DNA of 51,724 nt from Nitrospina sp. (GTDB lineage Bacteria > Nitrospinota > Nitrospinia > Nitrospinales > VA-1): contig JABHBK010000030.1 of NCBI GenBank assembly GCA_018673915.1, positions 1 to 51,724 of the forward strand. Reading direction: 5' to 3'. Numbering within the stretch: position 1 is the stretch's first letter; the number at the start of each line of letters is the position of its first letter. Position numbers and translations under genes: made by a program. The notes under the pieces were generated by a model. The model made no database searches. It worked only from the letters and a program-made list of their open reading frames with translations, and was not told the DNA's origin. Below are positions 1 through 7,972 of this stretch, piece by piece.

Positions 1-2
1 AA

Positions 3-443
3 AAAGAAATTCAAAAATACACACATTTAGTCTGCGCCATTTTGCTGGACTTTGAGATTCACCCCCTACCCGGTTCCTATGAGGGTTCCTCGGCAGAAAC
101 CGTTTTAGGAAGCGTTCAAATCACGGGAAAATGGAACGGTGCCGTCATGCTTTGCCTGCCATCAACTCTGGTCGATACCTTAACCGAAAAAATGTTTTCT
201 ATCAAACCGGGGAAAGCATCTATTGAGGAAAAAAAAGATGCGATAGGTGAAATGGTTAATATGATCGGAGGGAACATCAAAGCGCTTTTACCGCAACCTT
301 GTGCACTTTCAGCACCACTTATGGCTTTGGAAGGACACCAACTGCACTTCCCTTCCACAAAAATGGTGACCCATTGCCAGTTCGAATGCGCAGGGAAACC
401 CTTTGCCTTATCGCTGTATGAACAGGTTGAAGATCCTTCTTAA
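3..443 (+). CDS. CheX/CheC-like chemotaxis phosphatase domain protein (5' partial)
   Basis: The frame is open to the left edge, so the true start lies outside the window; a TTG at 42 would be only an internal codon. The visible 146 residues fit the CheX/CheC fold, which dephosphorylates CheY-type response regulators in the cytoplasm. Seen: a glycine-rich strand pair (GSVQITGKWNGAV), then an acidic helix carrying GEMVNMIGGN. This contains the ExxN pair that is catalytic in CheX and CheC. No other chemotaxis gene is visible, so the partner regulator is unknown. The gene converges on the PilZ gene at 550. Fold assignment is from motif pattern only; a degenerate CheX-like sensor protein is the main alternative. 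Confidence 0.7.
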   Translation, partial: KEIQKYTHLVCAILLDFEIHPLPGSYEGSSAETVLGSVQITGKWNGAVMLCLPSTLVDTLTEKMFSIKPGKASIEEKKDAIGEMVNMIGGNIKALLPQPCALSAPLMALEGHQLHFPSTKMVTHCQFECAGKPFALSLYEQVEDPS

Positions 444-549
444 AGGCAAGAGTACTCAGAATACTTAACTAACTTTAGAAGCTCTTAAAAAAATATTTGC
501 CTTCTAATATATTCTTGAGAACGATAAAACCCATTCGCTCCCAAAAACT

Positions 550-942
550 CTATTCTTTTTTCTTCAGGCCAAGATGTTCGTTGATTTCTTTATCGACCGC
601 ATCAATGTTTTGCGAATTGTACCGAACCAGATTTTGAAGGTGTTCATAGCTGTCAAACTTCACCTCTGAAAACTCAATACCCAAGTCTTTATCCGTGGAG
701 CGCCCAACTTTTCCCTTCATATCTATATGAATGGGGGGGTCTACACCTTCCAAAAACACCGAAACATCACATAGAGTTCCGACAGGTAAAACCTTGCCCT
801 CATGCTGGAGAGATATCCCTGCCATGCTGAGATCATGAGTTTCGTGAGTTTTTATAACAATATCCTTAGCGCTCACTTCCACCCAGACTTTTATGGGAAC
901 CCGAGTGAACTCCCTGTGATTACCTTCTGTATTCTCTGTCAT
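550..942 (-). CDS. PilZ domain protein, probable c-di-GMP receptor
   Basis: A 130-residue single-domain protein. The two signature PilZ motifs are visible: RxxxR at R10 and R14 (REFTR), and D/NxSxxG at D37, S39 and G42 (DLSMAG). Together these bind cyclic di-GMP. The rest alternates short beta strands as expected for the PilZ barrel, ending in a charged helix with a lysine-rich tail. There is no signal peptide or membrane segment, so it is cytoplasmic. It faces the CheX-like gene and is divergent from dnaK. A role in motility or surface attachment is inferred from the family only. Confidence 0.85.
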   Translation of the reverse strand: MTENTEGNHREFTRVPIKVWVEVSAKDIVIKTHETHDLSMAGISLQHEGKVLPVGTLCDVSVFLEGVDPPIHIDMKGKVGRSTDKDLGIEFSEVKFDSYEHLQNLVRYNSQNIDAVDKEINEHLGLKKKE

Positions 943-1244
943 TCTAAAAGCCCAATACTTATTGTTACTTGATTATAGCCTATAAAGAAAGAATTGCAAG
1001 GTAAATTTAATCCCCATCTAACATTAAACACAAAAACCACCTAACTCCATTATTTAAAGCACTTTACGGGATTCAGATTCTGATAAACCCGTTTAAATTT
1101 TCCAGAAAAATTTTCTCACCGCAACTTGACATCTCTGCCAACAAATCTTATTTAACTAACAGAATTGTAAAGACAAAACACTCATTTACTCAATTCAGTA
1201 AATTTAAAAGCATTTATAAATACATTTGGAAAGGATTAGAACCC
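943..1244. other. Divergent intergenic region, PilZ gene / dnaK
   Basis: These 302 bases separate the PilZ gene (minus) from dnaK (plus) and must hold both promoters. The only clear element is the dnaK-side promoter candidate at 1125-1154. I looked for a CIRCE operator (TTAGCACTC-N9-GAGTGCTAA) and found none. The stretch from about 1010 to 1080 is AT-rich and shows no gene or strong hairpin. Confidence 0.6.
1125..1154 (+). promoter_or_regulatory. Candidate dnaK promoter (heat-shock-like)
   Basis: CTTGACA (1125-1131) is followed after 14 bases by TCTTATTT (1146-1153), loosely like the sigma-32 pattern CTTGAAA / CCCCATNT. Read as a housekeeping promoter it is TTGACA, a 17-base spacer and TATTTA (1149-1154). 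It lies about 90 bases before the dnaK start. A similar pair precedes the HtrA gene at 5169. Confidence 0.45.
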
Positions 1245-3158
1245 ATGGGAAAAATCGTAGGCATAGATCTTGGTACCACAAATTCCGTGATCGCTGTTAT
1301 GGAAGGAAGTGAACCTAAAGTAATCCTCAATGAGGAAGGAAGCAGGACCACCCCTTCCGTAGTCGCATTCACAAAAGAAGGCGAAATACTGGTAGGCCAA
1401 GTGGCAAAAAGGCAAGCCATCGCTAACCCGGAAAATACGATTTTTTCCATCAAGCGTTTCATGGGTCGTGCCCTCGATGAGGTGTCCGAAGAATTAAAAA
1501 TGGTTCCTTACGAAGTCATTCAGGGATCCAAAAGTGAAGTACGGATAAAGGCCGGAGATAAATCTTATACTCCGCCTGAAATATCCGCCATGATTCTTCA
1601 AAAATTAAAAAAATCTGCAGAAGCCTATCTCGGACAACCTGTCACCGAAGCTGTTATCACCGTACCAGCATACTTCAATGACGCACAACGTCAGGCTACC
1701 AAAGATGCCGGTAAAATTGCAGGACTGGAAGTTAAGCGGATCATCAATGAGCCTACTGCCTCGGCACTGGCTTATGGACTGGATAAGAAAAAAGACCACA
1801 CCATTGCAGTTTATGACTTTGGCGGAGGTACTTTCGATATCTCAATTCTTGAAGTTGGAGACAATGTTGTTGAAGTTAAAGCTACCAATGGCGATACCCA
1901 CCTGGGCGGCGACAACCTGGACCAGCGTGTCATTAACTGGCTGGTCGAAGAGTTTAAAAAAGAACAAGGTATTGATCTATCGAAAGACAATATGGCTCTG
2001 CAAAGACTGAAAGAAGCAGCAGAAAAAGCCAAAATGGAGCTTTCAACTACCAATGAAACAGATATCAACCTCCCCTTCATCACTGCAGATGCAGGAGGAC
2101 CAAAACATCTCAACATAAAGCTTTCAAGATCAAAATTCGAATCCATGATCGATGACCTGCTGGAAAAATCTAAGTCTCCATGCCTCCAAGCTTTAAAGGA
2201 TGCCGGACTTAAAGCAGACCAGATTCATGAAGCTGTTCTCGTCGGGGGCTCAACCCGGGTCCCTATGGCGCAAGACCTGGTTAAAAACCTTTTTGGGAAA
2301 GAACCTCACCGCGGTGTTAATCCAGACGAAGTTGTTGCTCTGGGTGCAGCGGTTCAGGCTGGTGTTCTTTCCGGCGATGTAAAAGATATCCTTCTTCTGG
2401 ATGTCACACCGCTTTCTCTTGGAATTGAAACACTGGGTGGCGTCACCACAAAACTGATTGAACGCAACACCACCATCCCCACGCGCAAGTCGGAAACATT
2501 TTCAACCGCGGCAGACAACCAGCCTTCGGTAGAAATCAATGTTATCCAGGGTGAGCGGGAAATGGCAAAAGATAATCGGTCTCTCGGGAAATTTCATCTA
2601 GACGGAATTCCACCTGCCCCGCGCGGCGTGCCGCAAGTTGAAGTAACCTTTGACATTGATGCCAATGGTATTATTCATGTAGGAGCCAAAGACAAAGGCA
2701 CCAATAAAGAACAAAAAATTACCATAACCGATTCAACCGGTTTAAGTGATAATGATATTGAGCAAATGGTGAAAGATGCTGAAGCCAATGCTGATGTCGA
2801 TAAAGAAAGACGGGAAAAAATTGACGTCAAAAACCAGCTTGATTCCGTCATTTACAGCACAGAAAAAACCATCCGGGAAAATAAAGACAAGCTTAAGGAA
2901 GAAGACGTCAAAGAAACCGAAGAAGCCGTCGAAGAAGCCAAAAAGCACCTTGAAGGCGAGATACCCGAGATGAAAGAGCAACTTGAAAAAGTCAATGAAG
3001 TTGCTCACAAGTTAGCTCAAGCCATGTATTCCCAGGCTCAGGAGCCTGGTGCAGAAACACCGGGTGATGACACACCTAATGACACAGATGCCGGCCCCGA
3101 AAGCAAAGCTGATGACGATGTAGTCGATGCAGAGTTTGAGGATGTAGGAAAAAAATAA
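1245..3158 (+). CDS. dnaK: Molecular chaperone DnaK (Hsp70)
   Basis: Full-length 637-residue Hsp70. The N-terminal ATPase domain opens with the phosphate loop [10 protein letters not shown] (residues 5-14) and contains [11 protein letters not shown] and the GGSTRVP loop. The interdomain linker [16 protein letters not shown] leads to the substrate-binding domain, and an acidic tail ends [13 protein letters not shown], typical of bacterial DnaK. The start is fixed by GGAAAGGA at 1228-1235 and by homology at the N terminus. It heads a dnaK-grpE-dnaJ cluster, and a hairpin at 3172-3198 separates it from grpE. It folds and refolds cytoplasmic proteins with DnaJ and GrpE. Confidence 0.98.
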   Translation: MGKIVGIDLGTTNSVIAVMEGSEPKVILNEEGSRTTPSVVAFTKEGEILVGQVAKRQAIANPENTIFSIKRFMGRALDEVSEELKMVPYEVIQGSKSEVRIKAGDKSYTPPEISAMILQKLKKSAEAYLGQPVTEAVITVPAYFNDAQRQATKDAGKIAGLEVKRIINEPTASALAYGLDKKKDHTIAVYDFGGGTFDISILEVGDNVVEVKATNGDTHLGGDNLDQRVINWLVEEFKKEQGIDLSKDNMALQRLKEAAEKAKMELSTTNETDINLPFITADAGGPKHLNIKLSRSKFESMIDDLLEKSKSPCLQALKDAGLKADQIHEAVLVGGSTRVPMAQDLVKNLFGKEPHRGVNPDEVVALGAAVQAGVLSGDVKDILLLDVTPLSLGIETLGGVTTKLIERNTTIPTRKSETFSTAADNQPSVEINVIQGEREMAKDNRSLGKFHLDGIPPAPRGVPQVEVTFDIDANGIIHVGAKDKGTNKEQKITITDSTGLSDNDIEQMVKDAEANADVDKERREKIDVKNQLDSVIYSTEKTIRENKDKLKEEDVKETEEAVEEAKKHLEGEIPEMKEQLEKVNEVAHKLAQAMYSQAQEPGAETPGDDTPNDTDAGPESKADDDVVDAEFEDVGKK

Positions 3159-3171
3159 TATCATTCAATCG

Positions 3172-3198
3172 CGTGCCCTCGAATTCTTCGAGGGCACG
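3172..3198 (+). terminator. Perfect 12-bp hairpin between dnaK and grpE
   Basis: CGTGCCCTCGAA (3172-3183), a three-base TTC loop, then TTCGAGGGCACG (3187-3198), a perfect GC-rich stem. It starts 13 bases after the dnaK stop and is not followed by a T tract, so it is more likely a partial terminator, an RNA-processing site or a 3'-end stabiliser that sets dnaK above grpE-dnaJ than a full terminator. Confidence 0.6.
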
Positions 3199-3230
3199 AA
3201 TCTATATTCCAACAATTAAAAAGAATCCCT

Positions 3231-3842
3231 ATGGCAAAAAGAAAACCAAAATCATCTGCTGACCCACAAGATGAGCCTACAATTAATATTGTGGACCGAA
3301 GATCTTCCATCAGTGAAGAGGATGATAAAGAATCAAACTCAGACATTGAAGAGCGACTGCCAAGTTATGTAGAACGTCTCAAGCAGGAAGCAGAAGAGAA
3401 GGATAAACGCCTTCGGGAATACATCTCCGCTTATAAAGAAAAGTCTGGGGAAAATGATGATTTCCGTAAACGTCTCGAAAAAGATAATGATGTTCGCCTG
3501 GATCAATTTAAGGCCAATCTTTTCTCCCGACTGGTCCCGATTCTGGATAACTTGAGCCGTGCCATCCAAACCTCCGGGTCCAATAAGGATTTCGATGGTC
3601 TTTACCTGGGCGTGGAAATGGTTGCCAAACAATTCGCCCGTGAACTTAAAAATAATGAAGTAACCATAATCGACACTAAAAACAGGAAGTTCAATCCTAA
3701 AACTGACGAGGTGGTCATGACGGAGGACACACCCGATCCCGAACAGGACAACACGATTGTTCAAGAGCTGGAACCGGGATATATTTTTAAAGACAAATTG
3801 ATCAAGGCCGCAAAAGTTAAAGTGGCCCATTTAAAAACATAG
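3231..3842 (+). CDS. grpE: GrpE nucleotide exchange factor
   Basis: A 203-residue GrpE, the exchange factor that releases ADP from DnaK. A charged N-terminal segment (about 1-45) is followed by a long coiled-coil helix (about 45-90, rich in E, K and R). The C-terminal beta domain carries the family pattern around NLSRAIQ and the late VQELEPGYIFKDKLIKAAKVKV motif. It lies between dnaK and dnaJ, the common bacterial order. The ATG at 3231 has no strong Shine-Dalgarno sequence. The gap to dnaJ is 23 bases, so the two are probably co-transcribed. Confidence 0.95.
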   Translation: MAKRKPKSSADPQDEPTINIVDRRSSISEEDDKESNSDIEERLPSYVERLKQEAEEKDKRLREYISAYKEKSGENDDFRKRLEKDNDVRLDQFKANLFSRLVPILDNLSRAIQTSGSNKDFDGLYLGVEMVAKQFARELKNNEVTIIDTKNRKFNPKTDEVVMTEDTPDPEQDNTIVQELEPGYIFKDKLIKAAKVKVAHLKT

Positions 3843-3865
3843 GCCACCTCTAAAAATAACTACTC

Positions 3866-4957
3866 ATGAGCCAACGCGATTATTATGAAGTACTCGGTGT
3901 TTCTAACAATGCCAATGAAAGCGAACTAAAAAAAGCCTACCGCCAACAAGCCCTTAAATTCCATCCAGATAAAAACCCCGGAGATAAAGAGGCTGAAGAC
4001 AAATTCAAAGAAGCTTCCGAGGCTTACGATGTCCTTAAAGATTCTGAAAAAAGACAAATCTATGATCAGTACGGCCATGAGGGCCTTAAAGGACGTGGCT
4101 TTGGCGGGTTTAACGGATTCGACGATATCTTCTCCCAATTTGGAGACATATTTGGTGACTTCTTTGGTGGAGGAGGACAACAGCAGAGGACAGGATCGGA
4201 CTTGCGTTTGGACATCTCTATCTCCTTCAAGGAAGCTATATTTGGAACCGAAAAGGAAGTAGAAGTCAGCAAACATAATCCCTGTGGAACCTGTGAAGGT
4301 TCAGGGTCAAAGCCGGGCCACAGACCACAACCTTGCAGAACCTGCCGAGGCACCGGACAGGTCGTTCGCGCTCAGGGTTTTTTCAGTGTCCAGTCCCCTT
4401 GCCCAGACTGCCGAGGTGCAGGCCAAGTCATTTCCCACCCGTGTTCCGATTGTCATGGTGATGGTCGGATTCTTAAAAACAAAAAACTTTCTATCAATAT
4501 TCCTGCAGGTGTGGACGATGGCTCCCGATTAAGGTTAAAAGGCGAAGGAGAACCGGGACCTCAGGGCCTCCCTCCAGGAGATCTTTATGTCATCATGCAT
4601 GTTGCCGCGCACGAATTCTTTCATCGCGAAGGTCACGACATCCATTGCCGAATGAATTTGACATTTTCTCAGGCCGCCTTGGGAGCTGAAATTCAGGTGC
4701 CACTACTAGATGATGATAAAACACAAATTATATCTATACCAGCGGGAGTACAAACCAATACGGCCCATCGCGTTCCCGGGGCTGGGGTTCCTCAATTACG
4801 CGGACATGGTAGAGGTGACCAGATCATACATTTAAATATTGAAACGCCCAAACGCTTGAACAAGAGACAAAAGGAACTATTCAAAGAACTATCTGAAATA
4901 GATGGGAACCCCATCAAGGAAACACTAAAAGGGTTTTTCCAAAAACTTCGAATGTAA
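3866..4957 (+). CDS. dnaJ: Co-chaperone DnaJ (class A J-protein)
   Basis: A complete 363-residue DnaJ. The J domain spans about 1-70 with HPD at residues 33-35, which stimulates DnaK ATPase. A Gly/Phe-rich linker covers about 76-104. Four CxxCxGxG zinc motifs follow at C140/C143, C157/C160, C179/C182 and C193/C196, then the two C-terminal substrate-binding barrels. All canonical parts are present, unlike the two other J-domain proteins in this window (30846 and 32746). Last gene of the dnaK cluster. Confidence 0.97.
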   Translation: MSQRDYYEVLGVSNNANESELKKAYRQQALKFHPDKNPGDKEAEDKFKEASEAYDVLKDSEKRQIYDQYGHEGLKGRGFGGFNGFDDIFSQFGDIFGDFFGGGGQQQRTGSDLRLDISISFKEAIFGTEKEVEVSKHNPCGTCEGSGSKPGHRPQPCRTCRGTGQVVRAQGFFSVQSPCPDCRGAGQVISHPCSDCHGDGRILKNKKLSINIPAGVDDGSRLRLKGEGEPGPQGLPPGDLYVIMHVAAHEFFHREGHDIHCRMNLTFSQAALGAEIQVPLLDDDKTQIISIPAGVQTNTAHRVPGAGVPQLRGHGRGDQIIHLNIETPKRLNKRQKELFKELSEIDGNPIKETLKGFFQKLRM

Positions 4958-5168
4958 TTCACCACCACCCGCACTTACCCAAGACACAAGCTTTGCCACA
5001 CCTGGCAGGTTTTGACCAATCTGTATTTCATTTTTATTAGCAAGGTCTATTGCTCGTTGCATCCGTTGGCAAGTCAACTCCCCCTTTATATTAAACAACC
5101 CTCATTAAGGCTTTTTAATCTCGCTTTAATGGGTATTTAACTTTCAAGTTTTATTATTATCTCAACGA

Positions 5169-5201
5169 CTTGAAAAATTATTTTCAATCTAGTCCTATAT
5201 T
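5169..5201 (+). promoter_or_regulatory. Candidate heat-shock-like promoter for the HtrA gene
   Basis: CTTGAAA (5169-5175) matches the sigma-32 -35 consensus exactly. TCCTATAT (5193-5200), 17 bases further, matches CCCCATNT at five of seven fixed positions. It lies 34 bases before the start codon. A housekeeping reading (TTGAAA, 20-base spacer, TATATT) is poorer because of the spacing. Confidence 0.4.
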
Positions 5202-5233
5202 TAAAAATTCAATAGCGTTGGAGGAATTCCATC

Positions 5234-6376
5234 ATGACTCAAAAACTTAAAGTCCCAACAGCATTCGCTCTGTTCATTTTGCTACTCTTTCCTCTTTCAT
5301 ATGGAATCGGGACACCAAACTTGATCACAGCGAATCCTGCTTTTGGATTGAGTACCAAACCTAACCCTGTCGGCACCAACCTCATCGTAGGTATTGCTAA
5401 GAGACAAAATCCTTCCGTCGTATTTGTCACATCAAAAACCAAAATCCAACCTGCAAAGGGAAATGCTCCTTTTGGAAAATTTGCTCCTCCGGGCAGAGGC
5501 AGTCCTTTTACTCCTCCACCCGCACCAGGAAATGGAACGGGTACAGGATTCATCATCGACCGGGAAGGACATATTCTCACCAACAATCATGTTGTTGATG
5601 ACGCAGATATTATAAAAGTGACCCTGCAAAACGAAAAAGAATATGAGGCTCAACTTGTCGGTTCAGACCCCAAAACTGACATCGCACTCATAAAGATTAT
5701 CCAAAAAAATGGGGAACGCGCCTCTTTCCCATTTTTAGAAATGGGTGATTCTGAGAAATTGGAAGTTGGAGAATGGGTGGTCGCCATCGGCAACCCGTTT
5801 GGTTTGGACCATACCGTAACAACTGGTGTGGTCAGCGCGAAAGGCCGAAACATTGGCGCGGGACCTTACGATGAATTCATCCAAACGGATGCTTCTATCA
5901 ACCCTGGCAACAGCGGTGGCCCCTTGCTCAACATGAATGGAGATGTCATCGGTATAAACACAGCTATCTTTTCTGGCAGTGGAGGAAATGTAGGCATTGG
6001 CTTTGCTCTGCCTATAAATATGGCCAAAGATATACTTGGCGATTTGAAACTAAATGGGAAGGTCACACGTGGCTGGTTGGGAGTTATGATTCAGAAAATC
6101 ACACCAGAACTGCAAGAATCTTTCAAGCTCAAAAATGCAAGAGGTGCCTTGATCAATGATATCAGCCCCAATGGTCCTGCCGACCGGGGAGGAATGAAAC
6201 GAGGTGATGTCATCACCCGCTTTGATGGGGTGGAAATTGCCTCTATGGAAACACTGCCCAAGCAGGTTGCTGCCATAAAACCGGGAAATTCCGTTAAGGT
6301 TGAAGTGATCCGTGAGGGAAAACCGATGACCTTGGAAATCAAGATAGACCCAATGAAAGTAGAAAAACCCGCCTGA
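5234..6376 (+). CDS. HtrA/Deg-family periplasmic serine protease, one PDZ domain
   Basis: A 380-residue envelope protease that degrades or guards misfolded proteins. An N-terminal hydrophobic segment (about 8-24) is a signal peptide or anchor. The trypsin-like domain has the triad H119 (TNNHVV), D149 (KTDIAL) and S227 (GNSGGP). A Pro/Gly-rich stretch (about 83-104) precedes it, where HtrA proteins have a flexible loop. A single PDZ domain covers about 275-370, so architecture is closer to DegS/HtrA than to two-PDZ DegP. GGAG before the ATG supports the start. Its position after dnaJ and its heat-shock-like promoter suggest stress control. Confidence 0.93.
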   Translation: MTQKLKVPTAFALFILLLFPLSYGIGTPNLITANPAFGLSTKPNPVGTNLIVGIAKRQNPSVVFVTSKTKIQPAKGNAPFGKFAPPGRGSPFTPPPAPGNGTGTGFIIDREGHILTNNHVVDDADIIKVTLQNEKEYEAQLVGSDPKTDIALIKIIQKNGERASFPFLEMGDSEKLEVGEWVVAIGNPFGLDHTVTTGVVSAKGRNIGAGPYDEFIQTDASINPGNSGGPLLNMNGDVIGINTAIFSGSGGNVGIGFALPINMAKDILGDLKLNGKVTRGWLGVMIQKITPELQESFKLKNARGALINDISPNGPADRGGMKRGDVITRFDGVEIASMETLPKQVAAIKPGNSVKVEVIREGKPMTLEIKIDPMKVEKPA

Positions 6377-6383
6377 TTCCCCA

Positions 6384-6402
6384 AGCCTGCAATAAGCAGG
6401 CT
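6384..6402. terminator. Small hairpin downstream of the HtrA gene
   Basis: AGCCTGC (6384-6390), an AATAA loop and GCAGGCT (6396-6402) form a perfect 7-bp stem just after the HtrA stop. No T tract follows. It probably works with the stronger hairpin at 6411. Confidence 0.5.
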
Positions 6403-6410
6403 ACCTCCTG

Positions 6411-6450
6411 AAAGGGGACTGCACTGTCAAGGGCAGTCCCCTTTCTAATA
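6411..6450. terminator. Strong terminator between the convergent HtrA and gltD genes
   Basis: AAAGGGGACTGC (6411-6422), a 10-base loop and GCAGTCCCCTTT (6433-6444) form a perfect 12-bp stem, followed on the plus strand by a T-rich run. The mirrored A/T ends mean it could also stop gltBD transcripts arriving from the right. Confidence 0.85.
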
Positions 6451-6462
6451 TTTCTTCAAAGC

Positions 6463-7950
6463 TTATTTTAAAAACTGACTATGTGGAAGTTGGGTCGTCC
6501 CCATAAGATGAAGATCTACCGATCTCGCCGCTTCCCGGCCTTCAGCAATGGCCCAAACCACTAGCGACTGCCCCCGGGTCATATCCCCGGCAACAAAAAC
6601 CCCATCGACGCTGGTCATTTTCTGATCATCACAAGCCACATTTCCACGAGCGTCCAGGTCCATCCCAAGTTCCTGCAACATGCCTTCGTGGATAGGGTGA
6701 ACAAAACCCATAGCCAGGAGAACCAGCTCGACATCCAAATCAAACTCTGAGCCAGGTACTTCCCGCATTTCTGGACGACCCGTTTTGGGATCGGGATCAC
6801 CAAATTCAATCTTTACCCCATGAATTTTAGAAACCTTGCCGTCTTGCCCGGTAAACTTTTTGGTAGACACACAATATTCCGTTATTTTGTCCTTGCCTTC
6901 ACGCGCATTGGCTTCTTCATGCGAAGAGGACACTCGAAATATTTTGGGCCATTGCGGCCAGGGATTTCCATCGTTTCTTGTTTGAGGAGGTTCTGGCAAA
7001 AGTTCAAACTGGTAAACTTTTTTTGCCCCCTGCCTGAGTGAGGTTCCAAGACAATCCGACCCCGTATCCCCGCCTCCAATGATCAAAACATTTTTGTCTT
7101 TCGCAGTGATGGAAATTTCCTCCGGGATTGTATCTCCCTCATTACGCTTATTTTGTTGTGGGAGGAAATCCATAGCAAAATGGATGCCTGCAAGGTCCCT
7201 CCCCTCCACAGGGATATCCCGAGATTTCTGCGAACCGCCACAAAGTATCACGGCGTCAAATTCATTTTTCAATTCGTTGGCTGATTTATCGACACCGATG
7301 TTGACACCGGTCTTAAATAATACGCCCGATTCCTCCAGCACCTTCAATCGGCGCTTAACAATTGCCTTATCCAGTTTGAAATGAGGGATGCCATACATCA
7401 AGAGTCCGCCGATACGATCATCTTTTTCGAAGACGGTAACCTCATGACCCGCTGTATTGAGTTGATCAGCACAGGCCAACCCTGCCGGCCCCGATCCGAC
7501 CACTGCTATTTTTTTCCCTGTACGAGAATCGGGTTTATGAGGTTGGATAAACCCCATCTCAAATCCTTTTTCCGCTATCATCTCCTCGATTTTACAGATT
7601 GTGACTGCAGGCTCAGTAATGCCCAGCACACAGGCACCTTCACATGGAGCGGGACAAACACGACCGGTGAATTCAGGGAAATTATTAGTCTTCTGTAACA
7701 GTTCCACTGCCTCCTGATACCGGCCTCGATATACCATATCGTTCCAGTCTGGAATCAGGTTTCCCAATGGACAACCCGATTCACTCTGGCAAAATGGAAC
7801 TCCACAGTCCATACAGCGAGCTCCTTGTTCCTTATACTTCTCTTCAGGAAAAGGCGCGTAGCACTCTTTCTGGTCCTTAAGCCGTTCATCAACCGGTCGG
7901 CCAGACGGTGTCTCCCGCCCGTATTCCATAAATCCTTTTATCGCACCCAT
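6463..7950 (-). CDS. gltD: Glutamate synthase (NADPH) small subunit
   Basis: A 495-residue beta subunit that oxidises NADPH and passes electrons through FAD and Fe-S clusters to GltB. The N-terminal Fe-S domain has C46, C49, C54 and C60, then C99, C103 and C107. The FAD-binding VVGSGPAG lies at about 150-157, and the NADPH-binding IIGGGDTGSDC near 292-302. It follows gltB after 22 bases, so the two form one operon on the minus strand. Length and all motifs are normal for the family. Confidence 0.97.
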   Translation of the reverse strand: MGAIKGFMEYGRETPSGRPVDERLKDQKECYAPFPEEKYKEQGARCMDCGVPFCQSESGCPLGNLIPDWNDMVYRGRYQEAVELLQKTNNFPEFTGRVCPAPCEGACVLGITEPAVTICKIEEMIAEKGFEMGFIQPHKPDSRTGKKIAVVGSGPAGLACADQLNTAGHEVTVFEKDDRIGGLLMYGIPHFKLDKAIVKRRLKVLEESGVLFKTGVNIGVDKSANELKNEFDAVILCGGSQKSRDIPVEGRDLAGIHFAMDFLPQQNKRNEGDTIPEEISITAKDKNVLIIGGGDTGSDCLGTSLRQGAKKVYQFELLPEPPQTRNDGNPWPQWPKIFRVSSSHEEANAREGKDKITEYCVSTKKFTGQDGKVSKIHGVKIEFGDPDPKTGRPEMREVPGSEFDLDVELVLLAMGFVHPIHEGMLQELGMDLDARGNVACDDQKMTSVDGVFVAGDMTRGQSLVVWAIAEGREAARSVDLHLMGTTQLPHSQFLK

Positions 7951-7972
7951 TTAATCTTTCTATATCCTTTCA

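Noticed and set aside
943..1244. CIRCE/HrcA operator before dnaK
   Set aside because: No TTAGCACTC-N9-GAGTGCTAA or close variant; a lone CACTC near 1178 has no partner.
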